From Roseburia sp. (lineage in GTDB: Bacteria > Bacillota_A > Clostridia > Lachnospirales > Lachnospiraceae), in assembly GCA_017547315.1 (NCBI GenBank), contig JAFYQA010000084.1, positions 1-5,261 on the forward strand: DNA of 5,261 bases, read 5' to 3'. Shown piece by piece: positions 1 to 5,261 of this stretch. The stretch's first letter is position 1. Each line of letters starts with the position of its first letter. The notes under the pieces are model-generated. The model was not told the origin of the DNA. It made no database searches and worked only from the letters and a program-made list of their open reading frames with translations. The position numbers and the translations under genes were made by a program.

Positions 1-1
1 C

Positions 2-1006
2 GACGGTATCATCACATGGGAGTTAGTAGTAGAACGTTTTAACTCAGACCTTGCAAATATCTTAGGTAACCTTGTAAATCGTACAATTTCAATGAGCAAC
101 AAGTACTTCGGTGGAGTGGTTAAGAGCACTGGCGTAACAGATGAATTCGATGCTGATTTGAAAGCGGTTGTAACAGGTACAAGAGCAAAAGTAGAAGAGA
201 AGATGGCAAAACTTCGTGTGGCAGATGCGATTTCAGCAGTATTCGATTTGTTCAGACGTTGTAATAAATACATTGACGAGACAACACCATGGGTACTTGC
301 AAAAGATGAAGCAAGCCAGGATCGTCTTGCAGAAGTATTATATAATTTAACTGAGTCTATCACAATTGGTGCAAGCTTACTTCACAGTTTCTTACCAGAA
401 ACAGCAGAACGTATTGTGGCACAGCTTAATACAAACTTACGCGAATTTGACGATTTAGAGAAATTTGGTTTATACGAAAGCGGAACAAAGGTTACTGAAA
501 CACCAGAAATCTTATTTGCACGTTTAGATGTAAAAGAGATTATGCCAAAAGTAGAAGCTATTCAGGCTGCTCAGAAAGCAGAATTTGAAGCAGAGCAGAA
601 GAGATTTGCTGGCGGTGAGACAGTGAATACAGATGTGCAGGCTGCAGAAGTAGAAACAGTTATCGATATCGAAGCAAAAGAAGAAATCTCTTATGAAGAT
701 TTCATGAAGATGCAGTTCCAGGTAGGTGAAGTCATCGCTTGTGAAGCAGTAGCAAAATCAAAGAAACTTCTTTGTTCACAGGTTAAAATCGGAAGCCAGG
801 TAAAACAGATTGTTTCCGGTATCCGTAAAGATTACTCACCTGAAGAAATGGTGGGCAAAAAAGTTATGGTTTTAGTAAACTTAAAACCAGCAAAATTAGC
901 AGGTGTTCTTTCAGAAGGTATGTTACTTTGCGCTGAAGATGAAAACGGCGAATTGTCACTTATGGTACCTGAAAAGAAGATGCCAAGCGGTGCTGAGATT
1001 GCATAA
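2..1006 (+). CDS. metG: Methionyl-tRNA synthetase, C-terminal part (5' end outside window)
   Basis: This enzyme charges tRNA-Met with methionine in the cytoplasm. The frame is open from base 2, and the visible 334 residues lack the catalytic Rossmann domain with its HIGH and KMSKS motifs, which must lie to the left. The ATG at 92 is internal: the codons before it encode NSDLANILGNLVNRT, a conserved MetG block at the start of the helical anticodon-binding domain. Further on, DETTPWVLAKDE is the conserved segment around the anticodon-binding tryptophan. A charged, Ala/Glu-rich linker (about 545-685) joins this to a C-terminal EMAP/Trbp111-type tRNA-binding domain (about 686-1003; FQVGEV, QIVSGI, LVNLKPAKLAGVLSEGM). 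That domain dimerises the enzyme and raises tRNA affinity in many bacteria. The gene ends in TAA followed directly by TGA, and a terminator begins 15 bases later. No frameshift is seen. Confidence 0.96.
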   Translation, partial: DGIITWELVVERFNSDLANILGNLVNRTISMSNKYFGGVVKSTGVTDEFDADLKAVVTGTRAKVEEKMAKLRVADAISAVFDLFRRCNKYIDETTPWVLAKDEASQDRLAEVLYNLTESITIGASLLHSFLPETAERIVAQLNTNLREFDDLEKFGLYESGTKVTETPEILFARLDVKEIMPKVEAIQAAQKAEFEAEQKRFAGGETVNTDVQAAEVETVIDIEAKEEISYEDFMKMQFQVGEVIACEAVAKSKKLLCSQVKIGSQVKQIVSGIRKDYSPEEMVGKKVMVLVNLKPAKLAGVLSEGMLLCAEDENGELSLMVPEKKMPSGAEIA

Positions 1007-1020
1007 TGATGTAGAAAAGT

Positions 1021-1081
1021 AAAAAGAAGAATATTGACGGATACAAGATTGCTTGTAAGACGTTAATATTCTTCTTTTTTA
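1021..1081. terminator. Long hairpin, probable bidirectional intrinsic terminator
   Basis: The left arm 1021-1035 pairs perfectly with 1065-1079 (15 bp). The stem continues through a G-U pair and three more pairs (1036-1039 with 1061-1064), and an inner TACAAG/CTTGTA hairpin caps it. On the + strand the right arm ends in a T run and should stop metG transcription. On the - strand the left arm reads as a T-rich tail, so the same hairpin can end the converging - strand unit whose last stop codon is at 1141. The bases from 1082 to 1140 show no other feature. Confidence 0.88.
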
Positions 1082-1140
1082 TTCTAAGGTAAAGAGTTTG
1101 CTGCATTAAAGTGTAGGAAATGAATTGAAAATGTGGGAGG

Positions 1141-1944
1141 CTATAACAGCCGAGCGAGTTCTAACGCATCTCCCCAGTAACGTTTTGGAATATTCCGTGC
1201 TTGTAATTGTGGATTGATACGTGCTGTGATAGCTACACTGTCAAAAAATGCCAGCCATAAATCACGGAATTGCTGTTCCCCTTCGGAATAGTTGTGGATG
1301 ATATCCTGATTTAAATCAGACGCATCTACTAACATATAGTTTTTTCCAGCACGATGTACAGCGGCGAGGTTGCGAGTCTCATCAAAAATCATAAAGTTTT
1401 CTTGCGGGAAACGGTCTGTAAAGTGCTCTGCTAGTATTGGCAAGGCATGATTTTTCGGGTGTATGGTAGAGAACAATACGCCATTTTTTAATTCTGAAAA
1501 ACGTAAAAATCCCATCAAGTGATGTGCCTCCATATTGGTGGCGCGGGATAATGTGAAAACACGGTAGACACATGGCACTCCGAGGTAAAGCAAAACTTTC
1601 TCTGCTTCCGGTGAGCGTAGAGCAAGGACAAGTGTTTTATAAATGGCGTCTGCTTTGTCCATTTCTTTTTTGCAGGAAGGTTCACGCGATAGAGCGGCTT
1701 TTATAATTGCTTCGTAAAATTCACCACCGAGCTTCTCCCAAATGGTTCGGCTTACTTTTTGAGCTTTTTCTAGAGAGGTATCTACATGGATATATTCGCT
1801 GAAAAGTTCATAATTGTCCGGCTCGTAAGATACGAGGCGGATGCCGTCGTGAGATAAGTCTCCGTGTTGTATTTTAAAAGACCAGGCATCATAGACGCCG
1901 GTTAAAATCCCATCAAGGCTGTCTTCGCAGATGAAGATATACAT
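1141..1944 (-). CDS. DUF4130 / TIGR03915-type putative DNA metabolism protein, partner of the radical SAM protein
   Basis: This 267-residue protein matches the family annotated as a probable DNA metabolism protein, which occurs next to a radical SAM partner. Its biochemical role is unknown. The family hallmarks seen are HHLMGFLRF (141-149), the block FSTIHPKNHALP followed by LAEHFTDRFP (about 158-180), FDETRN (187-192), and the C-terminal RINPQLQ...PKRYW (242-257). In some genomes this region is fused to a C-terminal uracil-DNA-glycosylase-family domain. Here the protein stops soon after the RYW motif, so that domain is absent. No signal peptide or membrane segment is seen, so it is probably cytoplasmic. 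The ATG at 1944 is chosen because GGAGGA (1951-1956) lies 6 bases upstream. The gene overlaps the radical SAM gene by 43 bases in another frame, which implies co-transcription and probably coupled translation. The family call is firm by motif; the molecular function is not known. Confidence 0.88.
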   Translation of the reverse strand: MYIFICEDSLDGILTGVYDAWSFKIQHGDLSHDGIRLVSYEPDNYELFSEYIHVDTSLEKAQKVSRTIWEKLGGEFYEAIIKAALSREPSCKKEMDKADAIYKTLVLALRSPEAEKVLLYLGVPCVYRVFTLSRATNMEAHHLMGFLRFSELKNGVLFSTIHPKNHALPILAEHFTDRFPQENFMIFDETRNLAAVHRAGKNYMLVDASDLNQDIIHNYSEGEQQFRDLWLAFFDSVAITARINPQLQARNIPKRYWGDALELARLL

Positions 1945-3242
1945 AAATTCTCCTCCAATCCGGTATCAAATAAACTGATTTGCTGATAACCGCTTTCGCG
2001 GATTTCACGAGGGATTTGTGTTTTATCAGCAATTAGATTCTGGCAAATATAATTTTCTTCTAACTTAGTAGGATACATCATTTTGCCGGAACAGGTTATA
2101 AAATAAAGGGCGCGTTTTAAGACGACGCCAATTTTTTTTAAATCGTTAAAATCTAAGTGACCATTACGGCGTGCTTTTACAATGCGTTGTGCCGATTTCA
2201 CACCAATGCCTGGAACGCGCAGTAATGTGTGATAGTCTGCAGTATGAACTTCTACCGGAAAGTATTCTAGATGTCGGATGGCCCAGTCACATTTGGGATC
2301 TAAAAAGATGTTAAAATCCGGACGGTCTTCCGATAGCAATTCATTTGCTTTAAAATCGTAAAAACGTAGTAGCCAGTCCGCCTGATAAAGGCGGTGTTCT
2401 CGTAAAAGTGATGGTCCGCCGACGGTTGCAGGAAGATTCGAATCTTGTGTTACGTTTACGAATGCAGAGTAAAAAACACGCTTTAATTCAAATTTATCAT
2501 AGAGACTTTCGGCGACACTGATAATCTGATAGTCGTTTTCAGGGGTGGCACCGATAATCATCTGAGTACTTTGGCCAGCAGGAACGAACTTAGGCGTTTT
2601 TCGATAAACCATGAGTTCGTTTTTATTTTGCGTGATACCATTTTGAATTTGCCTCATAGGTTTTAAAATGGTATGTCTAGATTTATGAGGGGCCAGCTTT
2701 TTTAAACTGTCCGCAGTAGGTAATTCCAAATTAATGCTCATTCTGTCAGCAAGGAATCCGGTTTTTTCTACCAGAATAGGGTCGGCACCGGGAATTGACT
2801 TTACATGAATGTATCCGTTAAAGTGGTGTTCTACACGAAGTTTATATAAGGTCTGATAGATAAGTTCCATGGTGTAATTCGGACTGACCATAATACCGGA
2901 ACTAAGAAAAAGTCCTTCGATATAATTTCTGCGGTAAAATTCCATGGTTAATTCACAGACTTCATCTGGTGTAAAGGAAGCCCTTGGCACATCGGAATTG
3001 CAATTGTTCTGACAGTAGGTGCAATTAAAAATACATTCATTAGTAAACAATATTTTAAGAAGGGAAATACAACGTCCATCTGCTGAAAAAGAATGACAGA
3101 TACCTGCTGCTACGGAATTCCCCATACCTTTGCCATTTCCCTTACGGTCAACTCCAGAAGAAGTGCAGCTAACATCATATTTAGCTGCATCTGAAAGAAT
3201 AGCGAGTTTCTCCATAAGAGACATATTCTGTTGGATCTTCAA
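1902..3242 (-). CDS. Putative DNA modification/repair radical SAM protein (TIGR03916-type)
   Basis: This 446-residue radical SAM enzyme has the 4Fe-4S motif CX3CX2C at C70, C74 and C77 (ECIFNCTYC); C81 follows. The family blocks AAGICHSF (45-52), DGRCISLLK (55-63), DVPRASFTPDEVCELT (84-99) and YIEGLFLSSG (107-116) are intact. A helix-hairpin-helix DNA-binding motif, LLRVPGIGVKSAQRIVKARR, lies at about 340-359. The family is named for putative DNA modification or repair because of the HhH motif and its linkage to a DUF4130/UDG-family partner, but no substrate is established. A QISLF pentapeptide at 421-425 resembles a sliding-clamp binding site. The start is TTG at 3242, because GGGAGG lies 7 bases upstream; the first ATG, six codons in, would be 25 bases from it. 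The gene begins 89 bases after the nucleotidase/kinase stop and overlaps its partner by 43 bases. Confidence 0.9.
   Translation of the reverse strand: MKIQQNMSLMEKLAILSDAAKYDVSCTSSGVDRKGNGKGMGNSVAAGICHSFSADGRCISLLKILFTNECIFNCTYCQNNCNSDVPRASFTPDEVCELTMEFYRRNYIEGLFLSSGIMVSPNYTMELIYQTLYKLRVEHHFNGYIHVKSIPGADPILVEKTGFLADRMSINLELPTADSLKKLAPHKSRHTILKPMRQIQNGITQNKNELMVYRKTPKFVPAGQSTQMIIGATPENDYQIISVAESLYDKFELKRVFYSAFVNVTQDSNLPATVGGPSLLREHRLYQADWLLRFYDFKANELLSEDRPDFNIFLDPKCDWAIRHLEYFPVEVHTADYHTLLRVPGIGVKSAQRIVKARRNGHLDFNDLKKIGVVLKRALYFITCSGKMMYPTKLEENYICQNLIADKTQIPREIRESGYQQISLFDTGLEENLCISSSAKTALMGF
1951..1956 (-). promoter_or_regulatory. Ribosome binding site of the DUF4130 gene, inside the radical SAM coding region
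   Basis: On the - strand this reads GGAGGA, 6 bases before the ATG at 1944. It lies within the last codons of the upstream radical SAM gene, whose stop is at 1902-1904. Ribosomes finishing that gene pass over it. It fixes the start of the downstream gene. Confidence 0.85.
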
Positions 3243-3249
3243 GAAAATT

Positions 3250-3255
3250 CCTCCC
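3250..3255 (-). promoter_or_regulatory. Ribosome binding site that decides the TTG start of the radical SAM gene
   Basis: On the - strand this reads GGGAGG, followed by 7 bases and then TTG at 3242. The first in-frame ATG at 3224 would be 25 bases away, too far for normal initiation. The non-ATG start is therefore preferred. Confidence 0.8.
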
Positions 3256-3331
3256 TTGTTCTAATCTATCAGTGCAGGATGGATTTGATGATAGAGGAAG
3301 ATATAATTTCCAATATTACCTATTTCCCAAA

Positions 3332-4393
3332 TTATAAATTGTGCTCAAATAACATCATGATTTCTTTTGCAGCGACGTCTACGTCATCTGTACGAACGAC
3401 ATAATCACAAAGAGATTCATTTTTAAGCTCATTTTCCATAGAAAGAAGCCTCCACTTCTTTTCATCGTTGCTTTTTTCTTTTTCGAGAATGGATGCAATC
3501 ATATTTTCTCGGCTACGTCTACAGAAAATAATTAGAGTCGGATAAAGTCGTTTTAATGCCACGGCTCCGCAGATATCGGTCAGGATACTTACGTTTTCAT
3601 GGGACGAAATATGTTTTTCAATATCGGATTTGTCCATTCCATATTTCACACCGGCATAGACTGTTTTTGCAATAAAACCAGCATTGTCAAAGTCGTCTTC
3701 GGAAATATAGCGATGACCGGAGCTTATATTGGTGGTGTAAGAGTAGATACGTTTGGCAAATCGATTCTCTTCTAATGCAACAGCAAGTTCCCCTTTATTG
3801 GAACCGGAAGGTCCAACAAGAGCGATGACAGACGGAATCGAAGGAACCTTTTTGTCTTCGACTAAAGAGGATTTAATTTGCTCAACAAGTTGAAAAAACT
3901 CCTCGAAATTATTCACGGATAACATGCCGGAAAGCGCTTGATTCCATGGCTGACGAAACAATACCGGAAAACGGGCTACAGATTTTAAAATATTGTTTGG
4001 CCCGTCATCAAGTGTGATGTCGAATTGCACCAATGATTTGTTAGAACCCATAATAATGTTACTTTCCGGAAAATCAGGAAAGGCCTCTTTAATTTGAGCT
4101 GCACGAATACCCATAAATCTAGGTGCTACGGCAGTAATAATGTAGACGTCACCTTTTTGAGAAAGGCGGTGTATAAAAGATTTGGCTTCTTCGGAGACGC
4201 GCTGACGCAGAAGGACACGTTCGTCTCCGTAGTATTTACTTACAATTTCGATTTTGTCATTGCCAGAATATCCCCAATTACGAATGTCGGAAGGCTTTGC
4301 GTCAAGCCCCGGGTGTTCTTCATTCGCCAATTCGCAGGCTACTGGGACAAAAGGTGCTAATACATCATCAAAATCTATTCCATAGGTCAACAT
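3332..4393 (-). CDS. Fusion of HAD 5'(3')-deoxyribonucleotidase-like and guanylate-kinase-like domains
   Basis: This is a 353-residue two-domain protein. The N-terminal part (about 1-175) is a HAD phosphatase of the 5'(3')-deoxyribonucleotidase type. It has the nucleophile motif GIDFDDV with D7 and D9, motif II ITA with T87, K119, and the acidic pair D129-D130 (TLDDGPNN). Such enzymes dephosphorylate (deoxy)nucleoside monophosphates. After a short linker, residues 188-353 resemble guanylate kinase: a P-loop-like GPSGSNKG (194-201), then YSYTT (217-221, cf. the kinase S-x-TTR), YISEDDF (229-235), YGMDKSDIE (251-259), and ALKRLYPTLIIF (279-290). The P-loop departs from GPSGSGKS/T, and the Arg-rich GMP-binding stretch after TT is shortened, with Asn for Arg. 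Kinase activity or GMP specificity is therefore doubtful. The ATG at 4393 has AGGAGGA 7 bases upstream. The gene is first in a same-strand cluster with the radical SAM repair pair and lies behind a promoter with two LexA-like boxes. The HAD call is confident; the role is inferred. Confidence 0.85.
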   Translation of the reverse strand: MLTYGIDFDDVLAPFVPVACELANEEHPGLDAKPSDIRNWGYSGNDKIEIVSKYYGDERVLLRQRVSEEAKSFIHRLSQKGDVYIITAVAPRFMGIRAAQIKEAFPDFPESNIIMGSNKSLVQFDITLDDGPNNILKSVARFPVLFRQPWNQALSGMLSVNNFEEFFQLVEQIKSSLVEDKKVPSIPSVIALVGPSGSNKGELAVALEENRFAKRIYSYTTNISSGHRYISEDDFDNAGFIAKTVYAGVKYGMDKSDIEKHISSHENVSILTDICGAVALKRLYPTLIIFCRRSRENMIASILEKEKSNDEKKWRLLSMENELKNESLCDYVVRTDDVDVAAKEIMMLFEHNL

Positions 4394-4400
4394 AGTGTAG

Positions 4401-4407
4401 TCCTCCT
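4401..4407 (-). promoter_or_regulatory. Ribosome binding site fixing the start of the nucleotidase/kinase fusion
   Basis: On the - strand this is AGGAGGA, 7 bases before the ATG at 4393. The open frame continues upstream to an ATG at 4600, but that start has no Shine-Dalgarno sequence, lies outside the predicted transcript, and would add a segment unlike any HAD N-terminus. The start at 4393 puts the HAD nucleophile at residue 7, as is normal for the family. Confidence 0.92.
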
Positions 4408-4458
4408 GTTTATGTGTAGGGTGAAAAAGAGCACGCGTTGCAAATTTGCTAAAACACA

Positions 4459-4472
4459 GGAACGGGTGTTCG
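4459..4472 (-). promoter_or_regulatory. Candidate LexA (SOS) operator, box 1, at the transcription start
   Basis: The + strand reads GGAACGGGTGTTCG, which contains a perfect GAAC-N4-GTTC dyad. It fits the Firmicute LexA consensus CGAACRNRYGTTYC except at the first base, and at the last base, where G is common in known boxes. It lies 5 bases downstream of the -10 hexamer and covers the predicted +1 at about 4471, so bound LexA would block initiation. Confidence 0.75.
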
Positions 4473-4477
4473 ATATC

Positions 4478-4506
4478 AATATAACATAAACGAAAAAAAT
4501 TTACAA
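4478..4506 (-). promoter_or_regulatory. Sigma-A-type promoter for the nucleotidase/kinase-radical SAM cluster
   Basis: On the - strand the -35 is TTGTAA (4506-4501, 4 of 6), the spacer is 17 bases and T-rich, and the -10 is TATATT (4483-4478, 5 of 6). The predicted +1 is near 4471, which gives a leader of about 78 bases before the ATG at 4393. LexA-like boxes lie on both sides, 8 bases upstream of the -35 and 5 bases downstream of the -10. Confidence 0.72.
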
Positions 4507-4514
4507 TACCAATC

Positions 4515-4528
4515 CGAATATTTGTTCG
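4515..4528 (-). promoter_or_regulatory. Candidate LexA (SOS) operator, box 2, upstream of the -35
   Basis: The + strand reads CGAATATTTGTTCG, a dyad of the form CGAAY-N4-RTTCG. It differs from the idealised CGAACATATGTTCG at two of 14 positions. It resembles the B. subtilis recA box as I recall it, which also has CGAAT in the first half. Its centre is 56 bp from the centre of box 1, and the promoter lies between the two. Confidence 0.68.
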
Positions 4529-4590
4529 AAAGGTGAGTCGCGGAATATTTTTATTAAAGCGTGGATAAGTGTCAAACCTTGATAAAAAGG

Positions 4591-4619
4591 GTGACACCAT
4601 TAGAGATTTATGCTATAAA
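4591..4619 (+). promoter_or_regulatory. Sigma-A-type promoter with extended -10 for the methyltransferase gene
   Basis: The -35 is GTGACA (4591-4596, 5 of 6), the spacer is 17 bases, and the -10 is TATAAA (4614-4619, 5 of 6), preceded by an extended -10 TGC at 4611-4613. The predicted +1 is near 4626, giving a leader of about 66 bases before the ATG at 4692. The -35 lies in the right arm of an inverted repeat, GTGTCA (4569-4574) with TGACAC (4592-4597). The LexA-like boxes are more than 60 bases upstream and would not cover this promoter. Confidence 0.75.
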
Positions 4620-4682
4620 TAATCATAGTAAAATTTTCTATAAAATCGGTAATAGGAGAAATTCCTTGCACCGGGACATGAC

Positions 4683-4687
4683 AGGAG
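4683..4687 (+). promoter_or_regulatory. Ribosome binding site of the methyltransferase gene
   Basis: AGGAG ends 4 bases before the ATG at 4692, a slightly tight but usable spacing. A second AGGAG at 4654-4658 stands 7 bases before a TTG in another frame that opens a 12-codon reading frame running into this gene. Confidence 0.65.
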
Positions 4688-4691
4688 AACT

Positions 4692-5261
4692 ATGGAAGAA
4701 TTAAAAAAAGTAATCGGTCAAATTGTTGCATCAACCATCACAAAAATGATTATCAGCAAGCCGGTCACGAAAAACATCGAATATAAAAAAATTATAATTG
4801 AACGTAAAAAGGAGTATTTCCAGGCTGCGAAATATACGGAAAAGCAGGTTTTTCACGATAATGTAATGCCGGAAGACTTGGAAAAATATTTACAGGAAAC
4901 CATTGCAGTGGCTTATTTACAAGTAAATGCATGGGATGTTGAGAAAGAGCATATTTTATTGATTTCAAAAAAAGGAAAAGTGACCTATAAGACTAAGAAA
5001 TCAGCGAATGTTCAAGGGACAAATGCGAAAGTAGAAAATGGACAGGCGAACGTGCAAGGTGTGGCAGAAGGTCAGTGTGCCGATATAGCTTATACTTCCC
5101 ACAATCGCAAGAAGAACTACATTTTAGAAGAAGGTCAAGTGATTCCCCCATTAGTAGATATGGGTGTTTTTACTAAGGAAGGTAAAGTAGTAAAGTCCAT
5201 GTATGATAAGTTTCGTCAGATTAATCGTTTTATCGAAATGATTGACGATGGCGTTCGTGAC
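4692..5261 (+). CDS. Class I SAM-dependent methyltransferase-like protein, N-terminal part (3' end outside window)
   Basis: The 190 visible residues match, from memory, the N-terminal region of a Firmicute SAM-dependent methyltransferase group probably related to the Methyltransf_32 family. The recognised blocks are KQVFHDN (51-57), LLISKKGKVTYK (89-100), SHNRKKNYILEEG (136-148), PPLVDMGV (152-159) and YDKFRQINRFIEMI (171-184). In this group the SAM-binding glycine-rich motif follows shortly after the last block, so the catalytic part lies just beyond the window. Neither the motif nor the substrate can be checked here. The basic, mixed N-terminal domain suggests nucleic-acid binding, but that is inference. 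Residues 104-131 form a low-complexity Asn/Gln/Gly/Ala-rich stretch with ANVQG twice, probably a flexible insertion. The ATG at 4692 is supported by AGGAG and by the match at the N-terminus. The gene is divergent from the damage-response cluster and has its own promoter. Confidence 0.75.
   Translation, partial: MEELKKVIGQIVASTITKMIISKPVTKNIEYKKIIIERKKEYFQAAKYTEKQVFHDNVMPEDLEKYLQETIAVAYLQVNAWDVEKEHILLISKKGKVTYKTKKSANVQGTNAKVENGQANVQGVAEGQCADIAYTSHNRKKNYILEEGQVIPPLVDMGVFTKEGKVVKSMYDKFRQINRFIEMIDDGVRD
5004..5060 (+). repeat. Imperfect in-frame repeat encoding ANVQG twice
   Basis: Bases 5004-5018 and 5046-5060 both encode ANVQG and differ at only a few bases, with a 27-base spacer. They lie in the low-complexity insertion of the methyltransferase-like protein. 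They look like a small internal duplication in a linker, not a mobile element. Confidence 0.5.

Noticed and set aside
92..94. ATG at 92 as the start of a complete gene
   Set aside because: The frame is open upstream to the window edge and encodes conserved MetG sequence, so this methionine is internal.
1382..1573. 63-codon open frame on the - strand
   Set aside because: It lies wholly inside the DUF4130 gene in another frame, with no ribosome binding site and no family resemblance.
3331..3336. Perfect TATAAT on the - strand as a promoter for the radical SAM gene
   Set aside because: No acceptable -35 lies 16-18 bases upstream. The hexamer coincides with the TAA stop of the preceding gene in AT-rich sequence.
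4094..4360. 88-codon open frame on the + strand
   Set aside because: It is antisense to conserved HAD coding sequence, has no promoter or ribosome binding site, and gives an unrecognisable product.
4440..4449. Perfect 10-base palindrome GCAAATTTGC in the leader of the nucleotidase/kinase gene
   Set aside because: It is short, AT-rich at the centre and without loop or flanking symmetry, so chance is a sufficient explanation.
4394..4600. In-frame N-terminal extension of the nucleotidase/kinase gene to an ATG at 4600
   Set aside because: There is no ribosome binding site before 4600, the extension resembles no HAD N-terminus, and the promoter and both LexA-like boxes lie inside it. The ATG at 4393 has an ideal AGGAGGA.

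Overview
The base composition, codon use and gene types suggest a low-GC Firmicute of the Clostridia, probably Lachnospiraceae-like. Strong AGGAGG-type ribosome binding sites, a clostridial-style MetG with a C-terminal tRNA-binding domain, and B. subtilis-type LexA operators all fit this. No mobile element, RNA gene or CRISPR array is visible. The genus is not determined.

Layout. (1) Bases 2-1006, + strand: the 3' part of metG, entering from the left edge. (2) Bases 1007-1140: a convergent intergenic gap with a long hairpin terminator that can work in both directions. (3) Bases 1141-4393, - strand: three genes read right to left. First is a fusion of a HAD 5'(3')-deoxyribonucleotidase-like domain to a guanylate-kinase-like domain. 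Next is a radical SAM protein of the putative DNA modification/repair family. Last is its usual partner, a DUF4130 (TIGR03915-type) protein that overlaps it by 43 bases. (4) Bases 4394-4691: a divergent regulatory region. (5) Bases 4692-5261, + strand: the start of a SAM-dependent methyltransferase-like gene, cut by the right edge.

The most interesting result is regulatory. The - strand promoter at 4478-4506 is bracketed by two good matches to the Firmicute LexA (SOS) operator, at 4459-4472 and 4515-4528. No convincing terminator or promoter was seen in the 89-base gap between the nucleotidase/kinase fusion and the radical SAM gene. All three - strand genes may therefore form one DNA-damage-induced unit that joins nucleotide-pool chemistry to an uncharacterised radical SAM repair pair. 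The radical SAM protein also carries a QISLF pentapeptide near its C-terminus. This matches the consensus by which repair and replication proteins bind the beta sliding clamp.

Protein family assignments were made by recognising motifs, without database searches. The SOS regulation and the operon are inferences from sequence.
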